In this document: positions 35,744 to 43,768 of the stretch, in pieces
How the letters are laid out: every line of letters starts with the position of its first letter
How positions within the stretch are numbered: the first letter of the stretch is position 1
NCBI GenBank assembly: GCA_937920555.1
Contig: CAKZTM010000062.1
Span: forward strand, 1 to 44,733
Direction: 5' to 3'
DNA from: an uncultured Paracoccaceae bacterium
GTDB lineage: Bacteria > Pseudomonadota > Alphaproteobacteria > Rhodobacterales > Rhodobacteraceae
DNA length: 44,733 nucleotides
The notes under the pieces: generated by a model
The model's database searches: none
What the model saw: only the letters and a program-made list of their open reading frames with translations
Told to the model about the DNA's origin: nothing
Made by a program: the position numbers and the translations under genes

Positions 35744-37233
35744 GCAGTTTTCCTTAACGCTTCACGATTGATCTTGCCGGTCGCGGTGCGTTCAAACGCA
35801 TCGAGAATTTCGATCTTTGACGGTATATATGGGGCCGGCAGAAGATCGCGCAAATGAGCGCTCAAATCCTCTGGCGTGGTGGTTTGACCGGCCACACAAG
35901 TGACAAACGCCTCTAGCGTCAGACCGTCCTTGGCCACTTGAACGGCCACTTCGAACAGGGCCGGATGGGTGGACAAGGCCAGCTCAACCTCGTCGAGCTC
36001 AATGCGAAAGCCACGAATTTTCACCTGCCGGTCTTGGCGGCCAAGATATTGCAAACTGCCATCTGGTGCTTGCCGGACCACATCGCCGGTCCGGTAATAG
36101 CGCTGCCCATCCAGATGCACAAAAGCATCCGCGTTGAGATCGTCGCGGTTCCAATAACCTTCCATCATTGCGGTGCTGGCAATGAGAAGCTCGCCGGTTT
36201 CGGTGATCTTGATCTGCGTGTGATCGCACGGCTGCCCAATGGGCACCGGATCATGCAGCGAATGGGGGGCTGGCGCCAAATGATGGAAAGTGACCTGATT
36301 GGCCTCCGCCGGTCCATACGAGTTTGAAAACCGGGCGCCCGGCAGCAAAGTTTGAAGCTGGCGCAAATGCCGGTTTGACATTGGTGCGCCGCCAAAGATG
36401 ACCCAACGCAGACGTGTCAGGTCACGCTGGTCGATCACACCGTATTCGGCCAGCTGGATCAGGGCAAAGGGCACGGAATACCAAGTGGTCACCTGCGCAT
36501 CTTCCATCAGTTGAGACAGGCTGGCGGGCAATTTCGTGAGCACCTCGGGGATCATCACAACCGTCGCTCCAACGGAGATGCCGGAGAAGAACTCCAACAT
36601 TGCCATATCAAAATGCAGCGGGGACTGATTGGCCATCCGGTCTTGATCGGTCAGGCCAAACAAAGCCACCGTCATGTCCATATAGGCAAGGCCGCTGGCA
36701 TGGGTGTGGACCATCCCTTTGGGCGCACCGGTGGAGCCTGAGGTAAACAGGATATAGGCGTGATCGTCAGGCGTCCGCTCGGGCGCGCGTTCCGGTGCAG
36801 GCGCGTCAGTGTCAATGGATGTGCAATCCGCACCCTCCACATCGGCCCCGATAATCTGCCCAAGGCAGGTGGTTTTCGACACAACCTCCTCAAGCCGCGC
36901 GGCTTTGGAGGCTTGCGTTACAATCACCGAAATCGAGCAATCTTCCACAATCCCGGCGGTTCGCGCAGAAGGCGCAGCAGCATCCAGCGGCACATAGGCG
37001 GCCCCCGATTTCAAAATGCCGTAAACCGCCACGGGCATATCCAGACACTTATCCATAAAGATGCCGACCCGTGACCCCGGACCCACACCCAAATGGGACA
37101 ACTGCCGCGACAGGCGATCCGATTTGGTCGCCAGATCCGCGTAGCTGAGCCGCTCTTGGCCGATCACAAACGCATCTTTACCGGGCGTCAGATGCGCCCG
37201 GTGATCAAGATGTGTGTCCAGATACCGGTCCAT
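35740..37233 (-). CDS. Free-standing amino acid adenylation enzyme (AMP-forming ligase), possible prolyl-carrier ligase
   Basis: A 497-residue adenylating enzyme loading the free carrier protein. Core motifs are LSYADLATKSDRLSRQL, ILFTSGSTGAPKGMVH, SPLHFDMAMLEFF (A4 with the Asp that binds an amino group), FSNSYGPAEANQV (A5), YRTGDVV (A7), RQVKIRGFRIELDEVE (A8) and TATGKINREAL (A10 Lys). My pocket reading is D-M-L-Y-I-G-S-Q-V-K, sharing Asp, Leu, Tyr and Lys with the remembered PltF/RedM proline code DLLYLALVCK, so proline is possible but not secured. I chose ATG 37233 (MDRYLDTHLDHR), 10 bp after the preceding gene; the open frame to 37359 overlaps that gene and reads as random sequence. Start and stop spacing place it second in the operon. 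Confidence 0.9.
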   Translation of the reverse strand: MDRYLDTHLDHRAHLTPGKDAFVIGQERLSYADLATKSDRLSRQLSHLGVGPGSRVGIFMDKCLDMPVAVYGILKSGAAYVPLDAAAPSARTAGIVEDCSISVIVTQASKAARLEEVVSKTTCLGQIIGADVEGADCTSIDTDAPAPERAPERTPDDHAYILFTSGSTGAPKGMVHTHASGLAYMDMTVALFGLTDQDRMANQSPLHFDMAMLEFFSGISVGATVVMIPEVLTKLPASLSQLMEDAQVTTWYSVPFALIQLAEYGVIDQRDLTRLRWVIFGGAPMSNRHLRQLQTLLPGARFSNSYGPAEANQVTFHHLAPAPHSLHDPVPIGQPCDHTQIKITETGELLIASTAMMEGYWNRDDLNADAFVHLDGQRYYRTGDVVRQAPDGSLQYLGRQDRQVKIRGFRIELDEVELALSTHPALFEVAVQVAKDGLTLEAFVTCVAGQTTTPEDLSAHLRDLLPAPYIPSKIEILDAFERTATGKINREALRKTA

Positions 37234-37243
37234 TTTAACGGCC

Positions 37244-38443
37244 TTACCCGACCATCGCGAACAGCTGTTGCTGATATTTCCAGAAGGTTGGCGCTGTGCG
37301 CTCAACAATCCAGATACCGGCCATGATAATGATCGCCACCGAGCCCATCTTGAGGGCAAGGAACGGATAGGCGGTCCATGTGCGGATCAGATAGAGGATC
37401 GGGAAGAGCACCAGAATGATCGCGATTTGCCCCAGTTCAACACCTATATTGAAGGCCAGAAGGCCGACCACTTTGGCCGATGGCACAAGGCCCAGAGGTT
37501 CAAGCACGTTAGCAAAACCAAAGCCGTGGAACAGGCCGAAGATGAACACGATCAAAAGCACCCTGTGATGCCAGATCGGGAACATATTGCCGAAGGCGAC
37601 CACGGCGATGGAGACCGCAATGATGGCTTCAACGAGCGTCACAGGAAGCGTGACAATCCCCAAAGCGGCCAAGCTGAGCGTGACGGAGTGGGAGACTGTG
37701 AAGACGGTCGCAATTTTGACCACATTCCAAAGGCCGTCCCTGAATTCGCTGACAGGTTCCCAAGCGTTGGATTGGCGCATCAGGACGGCGGGCAGCAGGA
37801 GCGTGATCAAGAAGAGGACATGGTCAAAGCCGAACCAGATATGCAGAACGCCTTGCCAGACGAACTCGACAAAGATTTTGTGCCAAGGATCGGAAATTGT
37901 GCTGAGCGTTTCTGCCCCGCCATCTGCTTTGAAAAACAGAGCGATGTGGGCTTCATTATCCACGACGCCGGTGCGGGTGTTATTCTCGATCACACCGTAG
38001 CCGCCGTGGTTTGGAGTGTCCGCGTCAATCAAGGGCTGGTATGCGACCTCAAGCGTTTCTGGCACGCTGGTCAGGCCGTTCACAATAAAGCTGATCTGGC
38101 CGAACTGTCCTTGCGGCGTGTCTAAGATGCCAGAGCCATCCGGTGTGATCGTCAAGGCTTGGCCGTCATTTGTTATGCCAAAGCGGGCGTCGAAAAAGTC
38201 GAAAATTTCGGGCGTTTTGGCGGTAAACTCGCCTTCAGAAATCTCGCCATCGCCGTTCGCGTCAATCGGCAGCATTCTGTCGATGTCGCTCAGGATTGCC
38301 TCAAACCGGCCCGTCAGGCTGTCATCTGTGATCGAGAAAAAGACATAGCTTTCGCCCTGACTGTGCGCGGATGCCGGCGCGGACATAACCAGAATACTCA
38401 AAAATGCGGCAAACGCCCCTGCGATTGTTCTTAAATTTTTCAC
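37244..38443 (-). CDS. HupE/UreJ-like membrane protein with signal peptide and EF-hand-like loop
   Basis: A predicted metal-transport-related membrane protein. The C-terminal half carries the HupE/UreJ_2 pattern: LHIWFGFDHVLFLITLLLP, FTVSHSVTLSLAALG, FGLFHGFGFANVL and FNIGVELGQIAIILV, with conserved His, Asp and Glu in membrane helices. The N-terminus is a signal peptide (LSILVMSAPASAHS), then a periplasmic domain with DANGDGEISEGE, an EF-hand-like calcium loop. I chose GTG 38443, preceded by GAGGGG and leading straight into the signal peptide; ATG 38479 would add 12 charged residues and has no ribosome site. HupE relatives move nickel or cobalt; the substrate here is unknown. It is the first gene of the peptide operon, 10 bp before the adenylation enzyme. 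Confidence 0.82.
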   Translation of the reverse strand: MKNLRTIAGAFAAFLSILVMSAPASAHSQGESYVFFSITDDSLTGRFEAILSDIDRMLPIDANGDGEISEGEFTAKTPEIFDFFDARFGITNDGQALTITPDGSGILDTPQGQFGQISFIVNGLTSVPETLEVAYQPLIDADTPNHGGYGVIENNTRTGVVDNEAHIALFFKADGGAETLSTISDPWHKIFVEFVWQGVLHIWFGFDHVLFLITLLLPAVLMRQSNAWEPVSEFRDGLWNVVKIATVFTVSHSVTLSLAALGIVTLPVTLVEAIIAVSIAVVAFGNMFPIWHHRVLLIVFIFGLFHGFGFANVLEPLGLVPSAKVVGLLAFNIGVELGQIAIILVLFPILYLIRTWTAYPFLALKMGSVAIIIMAGIWIVERTAPTFWKYQQQLFAMVG

Positions 38444-38522
38444 TTGTTTCCCCTCAACACGAGCTAACTCTACATTCATATACGACCCAAACGGGATCTT
38501 GGTTTACTATTCTGCGATCTTT

Positions 38523-38539
38523 GTGTGCAATATACACAC
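38523..38539. promoter_or_regulatory. Short inverted repeat in the divergent gap before the peptide operon
   Basis: GTGTG (38523-38527) and CACAC (38535-38539) flank CAATATA between the divergent HupE-like and methyltransferase genes, about 80-96 bp upstream of the HupE start. The position suits an operator for the peptide operon, but 5-base arms are weak evidence. Confidence 0.25.
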
Positions 38540-38604
38540 CACGAGGGCTTTGTGAGGATTTTTTGCCTTCGAACCGAACACTTAGCGACTACCTTGCCGC
38601 ATAA

Positions 38605-38629
38605 TTTGGTAGGCTGGTGGTTTACCAAA
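38605..38629. repeat. Inverted repeat just ahead of the methyltransferase gene
   Basis: TTTGGTA (38605-38611) and TACCAAA (38623-38629) are perfect 7-base arms around an 11-base spacer. They end immediately before AAGGAATACAAAGG, the likely ribosome-binding stretch of the methyltransferase gene starting at 38645. It could be an operator or a hairpin affecting translation. Confidence 0.4.
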
Positions 38630-38644
38630 AGGAATACAAAGGCC

Positions 38645-39733
38645 ATGGACGCGTCGAAGACTATACTTGACCGTGCGGCTTTGTCCGCAACTTTTGTAGA
38701 GGCGATTGCAGATCAACGCGTAGGCGAGGTGTCCAAGCAACTACTAAAAGAAAATGGATTATTCGCAGACGCCAAACCCATGGCCGAAGCGGCGGTTGCG
38801 GCCTGTGCTGCGATCTCTGAACAGATGGCGGGCGTCCAGGCGGAGGCTGTGACCGCATTGGCCGGGGCAGGGGTCAAAGCGGTGGCTCTGGGGGATCTGG
38901 CGAAAAACGGCGAGCTGCAATTTCACAGCGCAAATATCCAAATATCCAGATCTGATTTGGCGGCGGCCCTAACATGTCTGGACCGTATGGGGATTGTGGC
39001 GCCCATCACCATGACACCGGCGCGGGTTAAATTTCTGAGCCAAACCGCACAACGCCTGCAACTTGTGCGATTTGACGAAGTGACGACGCGGATTATTCTG
39101 GTCTTTGACACCGGTCCGCGTCTCAAACTGCCCAAACCGTTTCGCGCCGGTGTCGTTGATGTGGCACAGATCAAATTGCCAAATGCAATCTGGTGGGCCT
39201 ACGCGGCGCTCAAGCCGGTGCGGATTTTGAAAGAACGTCTCTTGAGCCGTCGCAGCCCACACCACGAAATTGATTTTCTGGGCACGCCGGTAGGGCTGAT
39301 TACGCCAGTTTTAGAAAGCCTGTCTTTGGGACCGCAGGATGTGTTGCTTGATCTTGGCTGCGGGGACGGGCGGGTCGTACAACTGGCCGCCGAGATTTTC
39401 GGCTGCCGCGCCATCGGTGTGGAGCATAATGCAGAACTGGTCGCGCGGGCCAAGGACAATGCGCGGGCCTCGCCTGCGTCTGATTTGATCGAAATCCGAC
39501 ATGAAGGGGCAGGCATGGCGGCCCTGTCGGAAGCGACGGTTATTTTCATGTTTTTGCCCCTGACACTTTTGGCCGAGCTGATGCCGTCGATCAAGGCGCG
39601 GGCCAAACCGGGGACAAAACTGGTGATGCATGAGCAATCCCGCCCAGGTGCGCGGTTCGTCTTTGATGACGCGATCCCGGTTTTTGCCCCTGACGGCATG
39701 ACCGTTGTGCGGGTGCAGACCGCGCGCCCGTGA
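38645..39733 (+). CDS. Class I SAM-dependent methyltransferase with an unrecognised N-terminal domain
   Basis: A 362-residue protein. The C-terminal part (from about residue 225) is a Rossmann methyltransferase, with motif I LLDLGCGDGRVVQLAAEI, the acidic post-I residue in CRAIGVEHNAELVARA and a following EIRHEGAGM. The first 200 residues are alpha-helical and alanine-rich (for example EAAVAACAAISEQMAGVQAE), then LVFDTGPRLKLP. I do not recognise this part. Substrate is unknown. I chose ATG 38645 (MDASKTILDRA), with AAGGA and AAAGG upstream; the open frame extends to 38525 but crosses the inverted repeats. It is divergent from the peptide operon across about 200 bp, so it could be a tailoring enzyme or unrelated. 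Confidence 0.75.
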   Translation: MDASKTILDRAALSATFVEAIADQRVGEVSKQLLKENGLFADAKPMAEAAVAACAAISEQMAGVQAEAVTALAGAGVKAVALGDLAKNGELQFHSANIQISRSDLAAALTCLDRMGIVAPITMTPARVKFLSQTAQRLQLVRFDEVTTRIILVFDTGPRLKLPKPFRAGVVDVAQIKLPNAIWWAYAALKPVRILKERLLSRRSPHHEIDFLGTPVGLITPVLESLSLGPQDVLLDLGCGDGRVVQLAAEIFGCRAIGVEHNAELVARAKDNARASPASDLIEIRHEGAGMAALSEATVIFMFLPLTLLAELMPSIKARAKPGTKLVMHEQSRPGARFVFDDAIPVFAPDGMTVVRVQTARP

Positions 39734-39782
39734 GCCTTTACGCAGCCCCGCCATTGCCTTGTCCAATAAAGTCTTGCCCAAT

Positions 39783-39809
39783 AAAAAAGAGCGCCACATT
39801 GGGCGCTCT
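39783..39809 (-). terminator. Rho-independent terminator after the membrane protein gene (duplicate of the glnA terminator)
   Basis: AGAGCGCC (39788-39795), loop ACATTG, GGCGCTCT (39802-39809) form a perfect 8-bp stem. On the minus strand the stem is followed by six T residues. It lies 32 bp past the stop of the minus-strand gene at 39842. The 30 bases 39781-39810 are identical to 41605-41634. Confidence 0.88.
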
Positions 39810-39841
39810 CGTCTTGCGTTTCGATGATGACAGCCTATGGC

Positions 39842-41122
39842 CTATTTTCGGGATTTGGGTGTCAGATTGGTTGTTAGATAGCTGTTGAGCAGGTTGAGCG
39901 TGCTGACAAAAGCTTCCACAGAATATCCGAAAATAAATGACATCAAGTAGATCATCGGACGGTTCATTTCAGTACCGACATTGATAATATTTGTCGGAAC
40001 AAGCAGCATTGACAACGTTAAGGCGGCCAAACCCGCAAACGCAGTGCGCATCGTTGCGTGCCAAAAACCAAGTGCTGACACGTTGGCGTTTAATACTCGC
40101 CACATGCAGTGCACGATCGACCCCAACGCTCCATAAATTATCGGCAGTGCCCACAGATGCACAATCTTCAATTGCTCCTTCAACTCTTCCATCTGCGATC
40201 GGACGATAAACCGAGACCGGGTATGAGGCCCGGCAACTACGCGCCCGGCGCTTTCCATTGCAACCTTCTGAAGATTATCGATCAACTCCAGATCGCCGTG
40301 AAAGGGAAACCCAAATCCCTTTGTGGCAGCCGCCTGTTGATCCGAACTTGTCAGCTCAATGTCCTTGAATTCAGCTACAGCGGAGGTGTCAGGCGACGGA
40401 AGATCGTGCGTGCCTTCCAAGAGCTCTAACGCGTTGGAGCAGGAAATGATGCCACCCACTGTCCAGGTCTGTTCCTCTTGAGGGTAAAGCGCGCAAACTT
40501 TATCGATGAAACTGATCTTCAACGCAGTTATTGGGTTCACACTGTTTGCCAAGCCGATCATCCGTACCGGTAAAGTCTGTTCTTCTGAATAATGCAGACT
40601 CAACTTAGAAATTCCTTCGAGATAGACCAGTTGCGGTTCCAAATCTGTCCGGTCCGGTTGTTTTTGAGCGTCCAAACCAAAATAATTTGCCAGTTCGACG
40701 AGTTTCATCATCTCTGTAAAATGGTCGAATTCCACAAATGCTGCAGCCTTGTTGAGAGTGAAGGTTGTTTGGTTTGACCATCGCGTAAAGTGGAATGCGC
40801 CGAGCACAAGGATAATTCCAAAAAGGGCCAAAGCAACACTTGCGCGGACGGAGTTGGTTCGGTTGTGGGGCGAATAGCCGCGTAGAACCATCTGCAAAGT
40901 GTAGCCCTCGACGGCTTTTAGCGCGCCATCGTAGGAGTTTTGGAATTCAACGCGTAAGCGTCTGATTTGGCTTTCCGTGACATCGTCAAAGCTGACCACT
41001 TTCGAAAAAGGCTGTAAAGCAGCGGCCAGCTTGCTGTTGTCCTGACCCTCAACCCGAAGCAGGTGGTCGCGGAGATGCCGTGCTTCGTTTACAAGCTTTT
41101 GAAGACTATCTGAGTGAGACAT
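39842..41122 (-). CDS. Membrane protein of unknown function
   Basis: A 426-residue protein I do not recognise. It starts at ATG 41122 (MSHSDSLQKL), 6 bases after GGAGAT; a start at 41161 is possible but has no good site. The N-terminal 90 residues are helical and charged. A transmembrane helix lies near residues 95-113 (VALALFGIILVLGAFHF), followed by about 215 residues probably outside the membrane. Three closely spaced hydrophobic segments at the C-terminus follow: LPIIYGALGSIVHCMW, FAGLAALTLSMLLVP and MIYLMSFIFGYSVEAFVST. One anchor, a large loop and a three-helix tail suggest a surface or sensor role but no reaction. It sits alone between two identical terminators and its codons look more AT-rich than those of neighbours. 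Confidence 0.7.
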   Translation of the reverse strand: MSHSDSLQKLVNEARHLRDHLLRVEGQDNSKLAAALQPFSKVVSFDDVTESQIRRLRVEFQNSYDGALKAVEGYTLQMVLRGYSPHNRTNSVRASVALALFGIILVLGAFHFTRWSNQTTFTLNKAAAFVEFDHFTEMMKLVELANYFGLDAQKQPDRTDLEPQLVYLEGISKLSLHYSEEQTLPVRMIGLANSVNPITALKISFIDKVCALYPQEEQTWTVGGIISCSNALELLEGTHDLPSPDTSAVAEFKDIELTSSDQQAAATKGFGFPFHGDLELIDNLQKVAMESAGRVVAGPHTRSRFIVRSQMEELKEQLKIVHLWALPIIYGALGSIVHCMWRVLNANVSALGFWHATMRTAFAGLAALTLSMLLVPTNIINVGTEMNRPMIYLMSFIFGYSVEAFVSTLNLLNSYLTTNLTPKSRK

Positions 41123-41266
41123 AGTTATCTCCATCTCTAAGCGCTTCGCGTAAAACTCCAATCAGGTTTCAGACGAAGCGTCTGGAAAAATATTGGTTTT
41201 CCCCGGTTTTGAAAATCTTAGATTTCAGTGTTTTCATGAACTAGTCTAGGTGAGGGGATAAATATC

Positions 41267-41461
41267 TTACTGCGTGACCCCGGTCACCAAAACTCCACCT
41301 ATTTGGCATGTGCAAGGTTTGCCGGGGGAATTCGGAGTTGCCGACCAGCACCATCCGGAATTGGTAATACACGAACCCTTGCCTTGAGCACTCACGGCGC
41401 CGGTCATGACGAGGCTGCATAAAAAAGCGATAAGACAGATCAGCGAATTGGAATGGGTCAT
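41267..41461 (-). CDS. Small secreted cysteine-containing protein
   Basis: A 64-residue reading frame with a strong ribosome site (GGAG, 5 bases before ATG 41461) and a clear signal peptide (SLICLIAFLCSLVMTGAVSA, cleavage near AQG). The mature part, about 38 residues, has four Cys in the order SCITNSGWCW ... GKPCTCQIGG and ends GVLVTGVTQ. The C-x(7)-C-x(n)-PCxC-x(2)-GG spacing resembles small exported Cys proteins of unknown function that I have seen in alphaproteobacteria. Two disulfides in the periplasm are likely. It lies upstream of the membrane protein on the same strand (about 145 bp). A longer overlapping frame at 41241-41594 has no ribosome site and is rejected. Confidence 0.65.
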   Translation of the reverse strand: MTHSNSLICLIAFLCSLVMTGAVSAQGKGSCITNSGWCWSATPNSPGKPCTCQIGGVLVTGVTQ

Positions 41462-41606
41462 GCTTACTCCTTAATCCCGCAATTTCGATTTGAGTTTTGA
41501 GTTCGAAGAAGACCAAGTATCTTGGTCTCGTCACAAATTCTAAAGCCTTCGGAGCTTTGCAGGACTGGCCGAACACATAAGTGACATTTGTCACTAACTC
41601 TCAAAT

Positions 41607-41633
41607 AAAAAAGAGCGCCACATTGGGCGCTCT
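41607..41633 (-). terminator. Rho-independent terminator of glnA
   Basis: AGAGCGCC (41612-41619), loop ACATTG, GGCGCTCT (41626-41633) form a perfect 8-bp stem followed on the minus strand by six T residues, 24 bp after the glnA stop. It is identical in sequence to the terminator at 39783-39809. Confidence 0.92.
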
Positions 41634-41657
41634 CTCTTAACTCTATGACCCTTGCAA

Positions 41658-43067
41658 TTAGCAGGAGTAGTACATGCCAAACTCAACAGGGTGAGGCGTG
41701 TGCTCGAAGTTATAGACCTCTTCCCATTTCAGCTCCATGTAGCCTTCGATCTGGTCTTTGGTGAACACGTCGCCCGCAAGAAGGAAGTCCATGTCCGCCT
41801 CCAGCTCATTGAGCGCTTCACGCAAGGACGCACAAACCGTTGGGATGCCTGCAAGCTCTTCTGGCGGCAGATCGTAGAGATCCTTGTCAGAGGCTTCACC
41901 CGGATCGATCTTGTTCTTGATGCCGTCAAGGCCAGCCATCAGGAGGGCCGCAAAGCACAGGTAAGGGTTTGCTGCCGGATCTGGGAAACGAGCCTCCACG
42001 CGCTTGGCTTTTGGTGACTCAGCCCAAGGGATACGCACACAGCCCGAACGGTTACGCGCAGAATAGGCCCGCAGAACCGGTGCCTCAAAGCCCGGGATCA
42101 GACGCTTGTAGCTGTTTGTGGATGGGTTGGTGAACGCGTTGAGCGCCTTGGCGTGTTTGAGAATGCCACCAATGAAGTAAAGCGCTTCTTGGGACAGATC
42201 CGCGTATTTGTCGCCTGCGAAAAGCGGCTTGCCACCTTTCCAAACGGACATGTTCACATGCATGCCCGTGCCGTTATCACCGGCAATCGGCTTTGGCATG
42301 AAGGTTGCGGTCTTGCCGTATGCGTGGGCCACATTGTGGATCACATATTTATACTTTTGCAACTCATCGGCCTGATGGGTGAGCGATCCAAAGATAAGAC
42401 CCAGCTCGTGCTGACATGAGGCCACCTCGTGGTGGTGCTTGTCCACTTTCATCCCCATGCGCTTCATGGTCGACAGCATCTCGCCGCGAATATCTTGCGC
42501 CGCATCGGTGGGGTTCACTGGGAAATAACCGCCCTTAACGCCGGGACGGTGGCCCATATTGCCCATCTCATACTCTGTGTCGGAGTTCCATGACGCGTCG
42601 GCCGCATCAACCTCATAAGACACTTTGTTCATGGTGTTGGAGAAACGCACATCATCAAAGAGGAAGAATTCGGCTTCCGGGCCAAAGTAGGATGTGTCGC
42701 CAATGCCCGACGCTTTCAAATAAGCCTCCGCCTTTTCAGCGGTGGAGCGTGGGTCGCGGGCGTAAGGCTCACCTGTGTCGGGCTCCACGATGGAGCAATG
42801 CAGACAGATCGTCTTTTCTGCATAGAACGGATCAAGATAAACAGATGCAGGATCGGGAATGAGCTTCATGTCGCTCTCGTCGATGGACTTCCAACCGGCA
42901 ATGGAAGAGCCATCAAACATGAACCCGTCCTCGAAGAAATCCTCATCAACCTGATCAGAGCAAAGGGTCACATGCTGCAACTTGCCCCGAGGGTCTGTAA
43001 ACCGGATGTCGACATAATCGATGTCGTCATCCTTGATCATTTTTACGATAGATTTAGCGTCACTCAT
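41658..43067 (-). CDS. glnA: GlnA, glutamine synthetase type I
   Basis: Glutamine synthetase makes glutamine from glutamate, ammonia and ATP, the main route of ammonium assimilation. The 469-residue length is that of type I-beta enzymes. Signatures are [19 protein letters not shown], the [13 protein letters not shown] metal-ligand region, [43 protein letters not shown] (ATP/metal site), [17 protein letters not shown] and [10 protein letters not shown]. Near the C-terminus [10 protein letters not shown] contains the Tyr that is adenylylated by GlnE. It follows glnB by 50 bp and ends at a strong terminator, so glnB-glnA is one unit. Confidence 0.98.
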   Translation of the reverse strand: MSDAKSIVKMIKDDDIDYVDIRFTDPRGKLQHVTLCSDQVDEDFFEDGFMFDGSSIAGWKSIDESDMKLIPDPASVYLDPFYAEKTICLHCSIVEPDTGEPYARDPRSTAEKAEAYLKASGIGDTSYFGPEAEFFLFDDVRFSNTMNKVSYEVDAADASWNSDTEYEMGNMGHRPGVKGGYFPVNPTDAAQDIRGEMLSTMKRMGMKVDKHHHEVASCQHELGLIFGSLTHQADELQKYKYVIHNVAHAYGKTATFMPKPIAGDNGTGMHVNMSVWKGGKPLFAGDKYADLSQEALYFIGGILKHAKALNAFTNPSTNSYKRLIPGFEAPVLRAYSARNRSGCVRIPWAESPKAKRVEARFPDPAANPYLCFAALLMAGLDGIKNKIDPGEASDKDLYDLPPEELAGIPTVCASLREALNELEADMDFLLAGDVFTKDQIEGYMELKWEEVYNFEHTPHPVEFGMYYSC

Positions 43068-43117
43068 ATTGAGCCCCTCACTTTTTGGAACTTGGAATTT
43101 AAGATTGGATTGCGGGA

Positions 43118-43768
<651 letters not shown>

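Noticed and set aside
37234..37359. N-terminal extension of the free adenylation enzyme
   Set aside because: The 42 extra codons overlap the HupE-like gene in another frame and do not resemble any adenylating enzyme.
41241..41594. 117-codon minus-strand frame overlapping the small secreted protein
   Set aside because: No ribosome site, no signal peptide and no motif; the overlapping 64-codon frame has both a ribosome site and a signal peptide.
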